Source: Flavobacterium sp. AED (GTDB lineage Bacteria; Bacteroidota; Bacteroidia; Flavobacteriales; Flavobacteriaceae). Taken from it: a stretch of 64,000 nt of DNA. How positions within the stretch are numbered: position 1 is the first letter of the stretch; the number at the start of each line of letters is the position of its first letter. Positions 28,166 through 36,554 of this stretch are shown piece after piece. The DNA lies in assembly GCF_000812945.1 (NCBI RefSeq), contig NZ_JSYM01000001.1, positions 124,001-188,000 on the forward strand, in the 5' to 3' direction. The translations under genes were made by a program, and so were the position numbers. The notes below the pieces were generated by a model. That model was not told the origin of the DNA. It searched no databases and worked only from the letters and a program-made list of their open reading frames with translations.

Positions 28166-28194
28166 TAAATGTAAATTATTTTTTCAAAAAGCAA
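28166..28194 (-). promoter_or_regulatory. Possible promoter of the sigma-factor operon
   Basis: On the minus strand TTG (28192-28194), an 18-nt spacer and TACATTTA (28166-28173) approximate the Bacteroidota -33/-7 pattern TTG-N17-23-TAnnTTTG. The -7 box has one mismatch at its last base. It would give a leader of about 23 nt before the ATG at 28137. Confidence 0.35.
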
Positions 28195-28397
28195 TTATGT
28201 TAATTAGAATTGCTTTTTTATTAAAAATATCTATAAATTTAATTTGCTTATTGTTAGTGTTTTATGGTTTTTATTTGTAAAATTTTATATTTTTTTTAAA
28301 TTTTTGGTAGGGTAAAAATAAGCGTAGTTGTCTTACTAATAGAAAGGCGCTAAAAAACATCGCTTGTAAATATAAAAATACATTAAATTTGAAAATT

Positions 28398-29441
28398 ATG
28401 AAAAAATTAAAAATTGTTACAGGAATTGCATTGATGGCTATATTAGGTTTTACATCATGCCAAAGTGAAGTTAATGACGTACAAGGAGAGAATCCAAATA
28501 CAAATTCGGCTAATTCAACTACAACAAGTAATCTAAAACGTACTTCGATGTATGATGGTTCTTTTGATGATTTCTTGGATGGAGCATCATGTTCTTCCAT
28601 TTTATTACCAGCTACCGCTAAAGTAAATGGTGTTCAGGTTACCATTTTTAGTCAATTAGATTACCAACAAGTTATTTCTATTTTTGGACAGTCAAATAAT
28701 GACCAAGATACCGTTGTATTACAATTTCCTTTAAGAGTTAGATTAAGTAATTATACAGAGGCCACTGTTAATAATCAAACAGAATATAATGCTATCCTTA
28801 ATGCATGTACATCTGCGGAAGCTTCTGGCCAAGATGCTATTTCTTCAGTAAATATTAGCTTCCCAATTACAATTTTAACGTATAATTTAAGTTTACAACA
28901 AACAGGAAGTATTGTGATCACATCCGAACAACAATTATATACGTATATGTCTAATGTAAGCAGTACGGAATTATTTTCAGTAAGCTATCCAATTTCAGTG
29001 ACAATTGCTGATGGAACGAAATCAACTGTTTCAAGTGATGCTGAATTGCAATCAGCTATTACTGCATCTCTAAAGACAGAAGCAACGATGAAAGCAGCAG
29101 TTGAAAATTCAAAAAAATTAGAAACGATTTTAGTTAATGGAAAGTTTAAAGTAGATTCATTTATAAGCGCAGGAGTTAACTCGGCAACAAATTACAAAGA
29201 TTTCACGGTAGATTTTGCAAATAATTTATCAGTAACAGCCATAAATCTATTGAGTACAACTGTGAATGGGACTTATGCGGTAAGTTCGGAATTAGATGTT
29301 TTCCTAAAACTAAATTTTTCAGGAAATGCTACGTTTGCTTTATTGAATAATAATTGGAAAGTAACAAGTTTTACTGCAACAACAATATCATTGCAAAGTA
29401 CAACTAATGCAGCAGTTACATTAGTATTGAAACAAATATAG
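28398..29441 (+). CDS. Hypothetical lipoprotein with two internal repeats, 347 aa
   Basis: The signal MKKLKIVTGIALMAILGFTS ends in a lipobox Cys. The mature protein has two related segments of about 80 residues, one with FPLRVRLSNYTEATVNNQTE and one with YPISVTIADGTKSTVSSDAE, each followed by a YNAIL/LQSAI helix. A C-terminal strand-rich domain (VNGKFKVDSFISAG, FALLNNNWKVTSFTA) looks like a small lipocalin-type barrel. The ATG at 28400 region (28398) is preferred over a TTG 9 bp upstream. It is divergent from the sigma-factor gene, with 260 bp between, and starts a run with the metalloprotease and barrel genes. Function unknown. Confidence 0.75.
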   Translation: MKKLKIVTGIALMAILGFTSCQSEVNDVQGENPNTNSANSTTTSNLKRTSMYDGSFDDFLDGASCSSILLPATAKVNGVQVTIFSQLDYQQVISIFGQSNNDQDTVVLQFPLRVRLSNYTEATVNNQTEYNAILNACTSAEASGQDAISSVNISFPITILTYNLSLQQTGSIVITSEQQLYTYMSNVSSTELFSVSYPISVTIADGTKSTVSSDAELQSAITASLKTEATMKAAVENSKKLETILVNGKFKVDSFISAGVNSATNYKDFTVDFANNLSVTAINLLSTTVNGTYAVSSELDVFLKLNFSGNATFALLNNNWKVTSFTATTISLQSTTNAAVTLVLKQI

Positions 29442-29466
29442 GCTATATCTTAGTTGGTGTTTTTAT

Positions 29467-29502
29467 AAAGAGCAGCTACTTAACATGATGTAGCTGTTCT
29501 TT
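29467..29502 (+). other. Intergenic hairpin between lipoprotein and metalloprotease genes
   Basis: Arms AAAGAGCAGCTAC (29467-29479) and GTAGCTGTTCTTT (29490-29502) pair with one G-T, with a 10-nt loop. No T run follows on the plus strand, so it may be an attenuating or RNA-stabilising hairpin rather than a full terminator. Confidence 0.4.
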
Positions 29503-29532
29503 AAAAATAAACTAATAATATAAAAGAGAATA

Positions 29533-30303
29533 ATGAAAAAAGGAATTGTAATTCTAATAATGGGTTTGGTGCTATTTGTGTCCTGTTCAAAAGATGATGC
29601 TCTTAATACTAGTGAAACTATAAATTCTGTTGCTAATAAACAAACAACCGGAAGTTCTTCGAATGATTTATTATCGGATAAAAAGTTTACCAGCATGGTT
29701 GTAGAAGTAGTTTACGTTCAAGGCTTTGAACCATCAACAACTGCAATTAATAATTTTGTGTCTTTTCTTAATGCCAGAACTTATAAACCAAACGGAATAA
29801 GTATTGTAAAAAGAGCTATTCCTTCAACTGGTAAAGCAACTTTTACCGACAAGGAAATTGTAGCAATTGAAGATGCTAACCGAACAAAATTCAATACATC
29901 AAATCAAATTGCAGTTTGGTTATTTTTTACAGATGGGAAATCATCGAGTGACACCAGTACTGCAGTTGTCTTGGGTACAGCTTATAGAAATACCTCTTTA
30001 GTTATTTATGAGCAGACAGTTCAAGGTTTGAGCGATAGTCCATTTGAGCCTAATAGAAGCTTATTAGAGACTACAGTCATTAGCCATGAGTTTGGACATA
30101 TTTTAGGGCTTACTAATTTAGGAGCACCTTTACAAAGTAACCATGAAGATACTTCACATCCAAAACATTGTAATGTAGAAAGTTGCTTGATGTATTGGTC
30201 TTCCGAAACTGGGAATGGTATTGCTAATATGGTTTCTGGTGGTTCAGCTCCACAACTGGATGCACAATGTCTTGCAGATCTTCGTGCCAATGGTGGAAAA
30301 TAA
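29533..30303 (+). CDS. Archaemetzincin-like zinc metalloprotease lipoprotein
   Basis: A 256-aa protein with lipobox signal MKKGIVILIMGLVLFVSC. The zinc motif is H185-EFGH-H189 followed by ILGL. The third ligand is likely in the segment NHEDTSHPKHCNVESCLM, where H212-C-x4-C-x-M220 equals the tail of the archaemetzincin motif, with about 20 extra residues inserted after the Gly. The Met-turn is LMYW. Similar Flavobacterium proteins are annotated as membrane metalloproteases. It is probably anchored on the periplasmic or outer side. It is 91 bp downstream of the repeat lipoprotein and 23 bp upstream of the barrel gene, which suggests a shared envelope task. Confidence 0.82.
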   Translation: MKKGIVILIMGLVLFVSCSKDDALNTSETINSVANKQTTGSSSNDLLSDKKFTSMVVEVVYVQGFEPSTTAINNFVSFLNARTYKPNGISIVKRAIPSTGKATFTDKEIVAIEDANRTKFNTSNQIAVWLFFTDGKSSSDTSTAVVLGTAYRNTSLVIYEQTVQGLSDSPFEPNRSLLETTVISHEFGHILGLTNLGAPLQSNHEDTSHPKHCNVESCLMYWSSETGNGIANMVSGGSAPQLDAQCLADLRANGGK

Positions 30304-30326
30304 TTTAATAAAAAATTAGAAAATTT

Positions 30327-30908
30327 ATGAAAAAGCAGCATTTGACAATAGCTTTATTTTTGGGAATAGTATTCTCAATAAACGCACAAATGAAAACAAC
30401 GCATAAATCGAATGCCGGTATAAAAGGAGGATATAATTTAGCTGCGGTAAGTTTTGATGGAGATGGAGAAACAGAACAACGACATAGCTTTCACGTAGGT
30501 ATTTATGGAGAGGAATTTATAAGTGAAAGCTTTTCTATCCAACCTGAATTGTTATATTCTCAACAAGGATATGTAATTACAAATAGCAGTGGGACTTTTA
30601 CCCAAAAACTGAATTATATCAATTTACCGCTAATGCTGAAAGCTTATCCTTCCCAAAACTTCTTTTTAGAAGCAGGACCACAAATAGGATTAGCTGTTTC
30701 GCATAAAGAAGAATATGATGGTCTTTTTAGCAGTTCACAACAGTATGATCCTAATAGTTTTGATTGGGGAGTTAATTTTGGAGGAGGTTTTAAAACCGAT
30801 TCTGGAGTAAGTTTAGGTGTACGTTACCATTTAGGTTTAGGAGATTTATATGATGACGGGAAAGCTAAAAACAGAGTTTGGCAATTTTCAGTAGGTTTTG
30901 ATTTATAA
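30327..30908 (+). CDS. Outer-membrane beta-barrel protein, porin-like (PF13568 type)
   Basis: A 193-aa protein with signal peptide MKKQHLTIALFLGIVFSINA and eight-strand-barrel features: GIKGGYNLAAVSFDG, SFSIQPELLYSQQGY, YINLPLMLKAYPSQNFFLEA, GPQIGLAV, and a final strand VWQFSVGFDL ending in a hydrophobic residue. This family is common in Bacteroidota, and most members have no assigned substrate. It ends the plus-strand set that begins at 28398; a strong terminator follows. Confidence 0.88.
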   Translation: MKKQHLTIALFLGIVFSINAQMKTTHKSNAGIKGGYNLAAVSFDGDGETEQRHSFHVGIYGEEFISESFSIQPELLYSQQGYVITNSSGTFTQKLNYINLPLMLKAYPSQNFFLEAGPQIGLAVSHKEEYDGLFSSSQQYDPNSFDWGVNFGGGFKTDSGVSLGVRYHLGLGDLYDDGKAKNRVWQFSVGFDL

Positions 30909-30928
30909 GTTTGCAAACAATAAAATTC

Positions 30929-30960
30929 AAATGCCCAAGAATTTCTTGGGCATTTTTTTT
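30929..30960. terminator. Bidirectional terminator after the porin-like gene
   Basis: AAATGCCCAAGAA (30929-30941) pairs with TTCTTGGGCATTT (30943-30955), closing at a tight loop and followed by a run of T on the plus strand. The neighbouring genes converge here. Confidence 0.85.
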
Positions 30961-30980
30961 AAATATATTTGAAAGTAAGC

Positions 30981-31883
30981 TTAAAATGAGATTTTATAAA
31001 TTAACCCAGCAGTAAATTCTCTGGTCAATCCGTCAGGTCTAATAGTTCTCACAACAAATGGTGTTGCCAATGATAATTCAAGACTATTTTTAGAATTAAT
31101 CCTATACGCACCAATCAAATTTCCGTTAATAGTCAATCCATCGGAGCCTATAATGGTTTCCCTTTTTCCAAAAGCATTTTCAAAATTGTCTTCTCCTAAA
31201 TGATAAATGAATAGCACATTAGGTTTGAAAGTAAATTTTTTATTAGTTGTTTGAATCGTATAAGTAGTGCGGAATAAAGCATCTGATTTTCTTTCGAATA
31301 AATTAGTGGAAGGAAAATCATTTGTATCAGAAAACTCCTTGAAATAGGAATTTTTATTGTTATTAAAAACAGGAATTTGGATTCCAGTATTAAAATCCCA
31401 TTTTTTATAATTGAGATTAGCACCAACAATCAAGTCAAAAGTTCCTAAACTCGATTGATAATCTAATGGAAGAGAAAAGCCATTAATTTTTTGATTCGAA
31501 CTGGTAAAAGGTATTTTAAATCCCAATAGCGTACTCCATTGTGTTTTCGTTTTTTTATTCCAATTGTAATTCCCAATCAAATACCCATCACCCAAAGCGC
31601 CTCGTTTACCAAAACTTCCGTTTGCAACTGAATATGTGATTTTAGAACTCAGTGACAATCGTTCATTCACAGTTCTTGTATAGGTTATGTAAGGTGAAAA
31701 ATAAGTAACATCAGCTTCTCCAGCGCCAAAAATACTTCCTATTTCAATCCCATTTTTGAATTCTTTCTCTGATGTTTGAAAACTATGCCCAATGGAACAA
31801 ACGCCAGCGTCACTGCAACCTTGTGAATAGGATAGCGTATTGCTAAATATTGCAATAGCAACACTAAATAGTAATTTTTTCAT
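30981..31883 (-). CDS. Putative outer-membrane beta-barrel protein, 300 aa
   Basis: The signal peptide MKKLLFSVAIAIFSNTLSYS is followed by GCSDAGVCSIG, a Cys-containing start that I have seen on Flavobacterial outer-membrane proteins annotated as transporters. The rest alternates aromatic strands and turns (ITYTRTVNERLSLSSKITYS, WDFNTGIQIPVFNN) and ends FTAGLIYKISF, a barrel-type C-terminus. No substrate can be inferred. It lies 10 bp downstream of the DM13 lipoprotein gene, so the two are an operon and may work together. Confidence 0.75.
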   Translation of the reverse strand: MKKLLFSVAIAIFSNTLSYSQGCSDAGVCSIGHSFQTSEKEFKNGIEIGSIFGAGEADVTYFSPYITYTRTVNERLSLSSKITYSVANGSFGKRGALGDGYLIGNYNWNKKTKTQWSTLLGFKIPFTSSNQKINGFSLPLDYQSSLGTFDLIVGANLNYKKWDFNTGIQIPVFNNNKNSYFKEFSDTNDFPSTNLFERKSDALFRTTYTIQTTNKKFTFKPNVLFIYHLGEDNFENAFGKRETIIGSDGLTINGNLIGAYRINSKNSLELSLATPFVVRTIRPDGLTREFTAGLIYKISF

Positions 31884-31893
31884 GAGTTTGGTT

Positions 31894-32313
31894 TTAATTT
31901 TTAGATAATTGTGCTATTGCAAAAAGATGATTGTATTGCTGACAATGAATCAATACATATTTATAGGCTGAAACATCAACTTGTGAAGGAATTATATACA
32001 CTCTTGCGGAAGTTAAATTACCTAAATTCACAAAATCCGAAGGTGTAGTTGTTTTAGAAAGATATACTTTTAAATCAGGTCCATTAGAAATGCTAAAGTT
32101 TTCTAATTGTACTTCATTTTTATCGGTACTCAAATAAATTTTAGCTGAACCGGTAACGGTTATTCCTGAAGTTGGAGTGAAATCACCTATAAAGATAGGA
32201 GGTGTACTTTCAGGAATTGTAGTGCTTAACTCAGGATTATGTGTCAAATCGCCTTCGACTTCGCAAGAAAATAGAATTAGAAAAAGCGGGAGTATAAAAA
32301 CAAGTTTTTTCAT
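31894..32313 (-). CDS. DM13-domain lipoprotein
   Basis: A 139-aa lipoprotein (MKKLVFILPLFLILFSCEVE). The mature part fits the DM13 domain: GDFTPTSGITVTGSAKIYL, then VQLENFSISNGPDLKVYLS, NLGNLTSARVYIIP and YKYVLIHCQQYNHLFAIAQL with the conserved Cys. DM13 has been proposed to have a redox or electron-transfer role through that Cys. The ATG at 32313 places the signal peptide correctly; a TTG 6 bp upstream is less likely. Cotranscribed with the barrel protein downstream. Confidence 0.85.
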   Translation of the reverse strand: MKKLVFILPLFLILFSCEVEGDLTHNPELSTTIPESTPPIFIGDFTPTSGITVTGSAKIYLSTDKNEVQLENFSISNGPDLKVYLSKTTTPSDFVNLGNLTSARVYIIPSQVDVSAYKYVLIHCQQYNHLFAIAQLSKN

Positions 32314-32484
32314 AGTCAAATATGATTTTAATTCATTCGGAATTGATTACTCAAATTTAAAATGAATCAAAATCATATTTTGTCAGCTACTTTACATTTT
32401 GTGGGAATTTATATAAAAGATGATTTTGAGCTGTATTATTAAGCTTTATTGTTTTTTTGGGAAACAAAAAATACGGGTATTATT

Positions 32485-33078
32485 TTATAATTTGGACTCT
32501 GTTTTAGAAACGTGTTTCATATTCTCTAAATAGGACTCGATGTTTATTTTTAATTTATTGATACGAGAATAATCATTTCCATTAAAAATGATGTAAAGTA
32601 CGGTAAGAGCAGAAATTATGTAAATAACCACACCCGATGTTGCGAAAAGATTAAAGGATATTATAGTGATAATGATACAAAATAATAGTCCAAATATTTT
32701 TAATGAATTTTCAGGATTTGATTGGGTAGTATTATTTTCAATAATTTCAGGTAACTGGTTTAATAATGAATCAATATCGGGTTCGCAAATTTCATTTTTT
32801 TTCAAATCGGTTATCAAATCTTCAACAGTTTTTATTTTCTTGTTTTTAGAATAGAGATAAGGGAATATCTCATTAATAAAATTTTGATTTCTTAAATCTT
32901 GAATATTTCCAATCAACATTTTAACTTCATTGGGTAAATCCTTTCTTATCGCAATTTCTTTTTTTAAAGCACTGAAAGTTGGTATCGTTAATGAGTCTAC
33001 ATTGTTATAAATATATTGAGTTAATTCGTCCTCTGATAAATGATGTAGTTTTTCTTCTAATACGCTGTTATCATTCAT
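32485..33078 (-). CDS. Hypothetical membrane protein, 197 aa
   Basis: The first 125 residues are soluble and helical (LHHLSEDELTQYIYNNVDSL; LPNEVKMLIGNIQDLRNQNF). Two adjacent membrane segments follow (KIFGLLFCIIITIISFNLFA and VVIYIISALTVLYIIFNG), then a short helical tail. There is no signal peptide, so the N-terminal part is probably cytoplasmic. I recognise no family. It stands alone between the DM13 lipoprotein gene (170 bp away) and the divergent aminotransferase gene. Confidence 0.65.
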   Translation of the reverse strand: MNDNSVLEEKLHHLSEDELTQYIYNNVDSLTIPTFSALKKEIAIRKDLPNEVKMLIGNIQDLRNQNFINEIFPYLYSKNKKIKTVEDLITDLKKNEICEPDIDSLLNQLPEIIENNTTQSNPENSLKIFGLLFCIIITIISFNLFATSGVVIYIISALTVLYIIFNGNDYSRINKLKINIESYLENMKHVSKTESKL

Positions 33079-33285
33079 AATTTTTGTGGTATTTATTGAT
33101 GAATATTGGATTGATTTCTATTTCTTTTACAAAAGTATTTCCTTTGTTTATTATTACTTTACGGGAAACCTCATTGACAATAAAAATTATTCTGAAATCT
33201 TTAAAAAAATAGCCGAAACTTAGAAATAACAAACTTCAAATTATAAATTCAATAAAATAATAATATCTTTGATTCAAATTAAATA

Positions 33286-34776
33286 ATGATGACCACTATC
33301 GAAAAGCCAACTCAGTTAGAACTTTATTTCCAACAGTTTCGTGAGAATATAATTGGAATTAATCAAGAGTTTGAATCACCTTACGGACAAAAGCAAATTA
33401 TCTATACGGATTGGACAGCGAGTGGTCGTTTGTATCGTCCTATTGAAGAGAAATTGATGAATGAGTTTGGTCCTTTTGTGGCCAATACCCATACTGAAAC
33501 TACAGTTTCTGGAACTGCTATGACTAAAGCCTATCATCAGGCTAGACATATTATTAAACATCATGTACATGCTAATAATGATGATGTTTTAATCACTGAT
33601 GGAACGGGAATGACAGGTGTTGTCAATAAGTTCCAACGTATTTTGGGTTTGAAAGTACCAGAAAATTTGAAGGATTTTATTACTATTCCTGCCGAAAAGA
33701 GACCTGTTGTCTTTATTTCGCACATGGAACACCATTCTAATCAAACGTCTTGGTTAGAAACTATTGCTGATGTTGAAGTAATTCCATCCACTGAAGATGG
33801 ATTATTCAGTATTGTAAATCTACAAGTGTTATTAGAAAAATATAAAGACAGAAGCTTCAAAATTGCTTCTATCACTTCTTGTTCAAACGTTACTGGAATC
33901 AGAACACCTTATCACGAAGCCGCAAAGTTAATGCATCAACATAACGGACTTTGTTTTGTTGATTTTGCCTGTTCAGGGCCGTATGTAAAAATAGACATGC
34001 ATCCTGAAGATCCGGAAAGTTATTTGGATGCAATTTTCTTTTCTCCCCATAAATTTCTTGGAGGACCAGGAACTTCGGGGGTTTTGGTTTTTAATAAAAA
34101 ATTATATCAAAATTTGGTTCCGGATTGTCCAGGCGGAGGAACGGTAAGTTGGACTAACCCTTGGGGAGAACATAAATACATTGATAATATTGAAGATAGG
34201 GAAGATGGTGGGACCCCAGGATTTCTTCAGGTGATAAAAACGGCTCTTGCGATTCAGTTAAAAGAGAAAATGGGAATTGAAAACATTTTGAAAAGAGAAC
34301 ATGAAATCGTTGATTTTGTTTTTGAATCTCTTGGACATATACCAAATATTAAAATTCTTGCCGGTCAGCATCGAGATAGGTTAGGAGTAATCTCCTTCTT
34401 TGTAGAAGATTTACATTTTAATTTGGGAGTAAAATTATTGAATGATAAATTCGGAATTCAAACTCGTGGCGGTTGTAGTTGTGCGGGGACTTATGGACAT
34501 TTTCTACTGCACGTAGATCAGGAAACTTCTCATAAACTCATTGATGAAATTACCTTGGGTGATTTAATTAGAAAACCGGGTTGGATTAGAATGTCAATTC
34601 ATCCTACAACCACTAATGCCGAAATTGAATTTGTTTGTAATGGAATTAAAGCATTGGCTGAAAACCATAAAATTTGGGCTTTAGACTATAATTACAATTC
34701 AACTACAAATGAGTTTGTACACAAACAAGCACAATCTTTAGAAGATGAATTGGTAAAAAACTGGTTTTCATTATAA
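33286..34776 (+). CDS. Class V aminotransferase / cysteine desulfurase-like PLP enzyme
   Basis: A 496-aa fold-type I PLP enzyme. The Schiff-base Lys is about residue 256 in SPHKFLGGPGTSGVLVF. The N-terminal substrate segment TDWTASGRLYRPIEEKL and MEHHSNQTSWLE are typical. Near residue 396 the sequence GGCSCAGTYG contains Cys residues at the position of the persulfide Cys of cysteine desulfurases, but the protein is longer than SufS or IscS and no Suf genes are adjacent. The substrate is open. The start is one of two adjacent ATGs (33286 or 33289), with a -7-like TATCTTTG at 33264-33271. Confidence 0.85.
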   Translation: MMTTIEKPTQLELYFQQFRENIIGINQEFESPYGQKQIIYTDWTASGRLYRPIEEKLMNEFGPFVANTHTETTVSGTAMTKAYHQARHIIKHHVHANNDDVLITDGTGMTGVVNKFQRILGLKVPENLKDFITIPAEKRPVVFISHMEHHSNQTSWLETIADVEVIPSTEDGLFSIVNLQVLLEKYKDRSFKIASITSCSNVTGIRTPYHEAAKLMHQHNGLCFVDFACSGPYVKIDMHPEDPESYLDAIFFSPHKFLGGPGTSGVLVFNKKLYQNLVPDCPGGGTVSWTNPWGEHKYIDNIEDREDGGTPGFLQVIKTALAIQLKEKMGIENILKREHEIVDFVFESLGHIPNIKILAGQHRDRLGVISFFVEDLHFNLGVKLLNDKFGIQTRGGCSCAGTYGHFLLHVDQETSHKLIDEITLGDLIRKPGWIRMSIHPTTTNAEIEFVCNGIKALAENHKIWALDYNYNSTTNEFVHKQAQSLEDELVKNWFSL

Positions 34777-34807
34777 TACGGAGGTTCTAGTGAATTAAAT
34801 CTTTAGC

Positions 34808-34861
34808 AAAAAAAATCATTTATTCAAAAACTACATTGCTTTTGAATAAATGATTTTTTTT
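34808..34861. terminator. Bidirectional terminator after the aminotransferase gene
   Basis: A 22-bp stem (A-run plus TCATTTATTCAAAA at 34808-34829 with 34840-34861) and a 10-nt loop; A/T runs on both flanks. The acyltransferase gene converges from the other side. Confidence 0.85.
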
Positions 34862-34873
34862 ATTTTCAAGAAA

Positions 34874-35746
34874 TTATTTTTTTCTGTGTTTCCATCTTTT
34901 ATGTGTCCAAAAATAATATTCAGGAGCTTCAAGGATTTGCTTTTCGACTTCTTGAATAAAAGTATGTGTAATCCCAAAATCCGGAATTGATTTAGGATTA
35001 TCAGTAATAGGAATCAATGTTGCTTGATAATAGCCTCTTTTTATTTTTTTTACTTTTGCAAAAACTACATTCAAATCATATTTCTTGGCTAACATTTCGG
35101 CCCCTGTGTGAACGGGAACTTCAATACCCATGAAAGAGTCCCAATGAAATATTCTATCGGCTTTTGGGGATTGATCACTGGCTAAACCATATACAGAAAG
35201 AATATTTTCTCTTTGGTTTTGTGCAATCAATGGAATAGTTTTATTGGTGACAACTAATTGTGTATTGTATTTTGATCGAATATCTCTAATGAGTTTATCA
35301 AAATATTTATTATTTATTTTTTTATAAACACCTACACCTTGGTATGTTATTTTTTGGTTAAGGGTAATCAACCATTCCCAACTCGCATAATGAGAAGCCA
35401 AAAGCATTATGCTTTTTCCTTTCTTCTCATATTCTTTAATTACTTCCAGATTTGTTATTGTAAATCTCTTGTTCATTTCTTCAGATGAAATGGTCATGGT
35501 TTTAATCATTTCAAGAAACATATCACATAAATGTTGATAGGATTTTTTCTCTATAATAAGACGTTCTTCATCGCTAAGATGAGGTAATGCCATCGCTAGA
35601 TTTGCTCTTACTGTCTTTTTTCGGTAGCCAATGATGTAATAGACTAAAAAATAAATAGCATCAGATAATAAATAGAAAATTCGAAAAGGAAGAATAGAAA
35701 CAATCCAAAGAAAAGGATACGCTATAATAAAAATAAGAAATTGCAT
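34874..35746 (-). CDS. LpxL/HtrB-type lysophospholipid (lipid A) acyltransferase
   Basis: This inner-membrane enzyme adds a secondary acyl chain to lipid A or a related lipid. The N-terminal membrane anchor is MQFLIFIIAYPFLWIVSILP; the catalytic block is ASHYASWEW with H119-x4-E124, followed by GVYKKINNKYFDKLIRDIR and ASDQSPKADRIFHWDSFMG. At 290 aa from the ATG at 35746 it matches the family; an upstream TTG-like extension (MHYICKKNYC) is unlikely. It is transcribed alone. Acyl donor and acceptor cannot be told from the sequence. Confidence 0.88.
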   Translation of the reverse strand: MQFLIFIIAYPFLWIVSILPFRIFYLLSDAIYFLVYYIIGYRKKTVRANLAMALPHLSDEERLIIEKKSYQHLCDMFLEMIKTMTISSEEMNKRFTITNLEVIKEYEKKGKSIMLLASHYASWEWLITLNQKITYQGVGVYKKINNKYFDKLIRDIRSKYNTQLVVTNKTIPLIAQNQRENILSVYGLASDQSPKADRIFHWDSFMGIEVPVHTGAEMLAKKYDLNVVFAKVKKIKRGYYQATLIPITDNPKSIPDFGITHTFIQEVEKQILEAPEYYFWTHKRWKHRKK

Positions 35747-35861
35747 GCAGTAATTTTTTTTGCAAATATAATGCAAAAATGAACATCCGTATAAATTTTG
35801 ATTAGTAACTGTATGGCTATTTGAGAATGACTATATTTACGATTCACAATAAACAAACTTT

Positions 35862-36500
35862 ATGAATGTCATTTTAATTGCAATAATTGTTGTAAATATT
35901 TTAATTAGTTACAAGGGATTTAATGATCTTTCCTTTTTTAGAAAATACGAATTTCATGTTGGAAGTATTCGTTCAGGCGAACAAATAAGAATGGTATCAT
36001 CTGGTTTTCTTCACGCTGATTTACCGCATTTGATTTTTAATATGCTGACGCTTTATTTTTTTGCACCAGTTGTTATCGAATATTTAGGTAGTATCTCGTT
36101 TGTGTTAGTTTATTTTGGGAGTTTAGTTTTTGGAAGTTTGTTGACCATGCTTTTTCATAAAAACGATTATAGTTATAGAGCTGTTGGTGCATCGGGGGCA
36201 GTAACGGGAGTTTTATATTCAGCAATATTATTACAACCTGATATGATGTTAGGGATATTTTTCATTATTCCAATTCCTGCTTATCTTTTTGGAATTTTAT
36301 ACTTATTGTATTCTATCTACGGTATGAAAGCTAAGAATGATAACATTGGTCATACGGCCCATTTTGGAGGTGCTGTAGGCGGATATTTGATTACACTTAT
36401 AAAAGAACCTCAATTATTCGTAGATCATACTTTAATGGTGGTATTACTGGCTATTCCTATTGTTGTTCTTTTTGTGATGGAAAAAATGGGAAAACTATAA
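35862..36500 (+). CDS. Rhomboid-family intramembrane serine protease
   Basis: A 212-aa protein with about six membrane segments. The catalytic pair is visible as S111 in GASGAVTG and H167 in HTAHFGGAVGGYL, and the N-terminal HADLPHLIFN (H56..N60) supplies the oxyanion/structural residues known for rhomboids. Length corresponds to the minimal six-helix form. It is 54 bp upstream of a SIMPL protein gene on the same strand, probably an operon. Substrates are unknown; in bacteria rhomboids cleave single-span membrane proteins. Confidence 0.92.
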   Translation: MNVILIAIIVVNILISYKGFNDLSFFRKYEFHVGSIRSGEQIRMVSSGFLHADLPHLIFNMLTLYFFAPVVIEYLGSISFVLVYFGSLVFGSLLTMLFHKNDYSYRAVGASGAVTGVLYSAILLQPDMMLGIFFIIPIPAYLFGILYLLYSIYGMKAKNDNIGHTAHFGGAVGGYLITLIKEPQLFVDHTLMVVLLAIPIVVLFVMEKMGKL

Positions 36501-36554
36501 TGGCATAACTTTTGAAAGAGAATTACAACAAAAAACAATTAAAATAAAATTAAG

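Noticed and set aside
28364..28391. TTG-N17-TAAATTTG as the promoter of the repeat lipoprotein gene
   Set aside because: The boxes fit the consensus, but the -7 box ends only 6 nt before the ATG, leaving no leader; in such AT-rich DNA a chance match is likely. Kept only as a comparison in the leaderless finding.
33286..34776. Naming the class V enzyme sufS or iscS
   Set aside because: The protein is much longer than SufS/IscS and no Suf or Isc genes are near; only the broad PLP family is supported.
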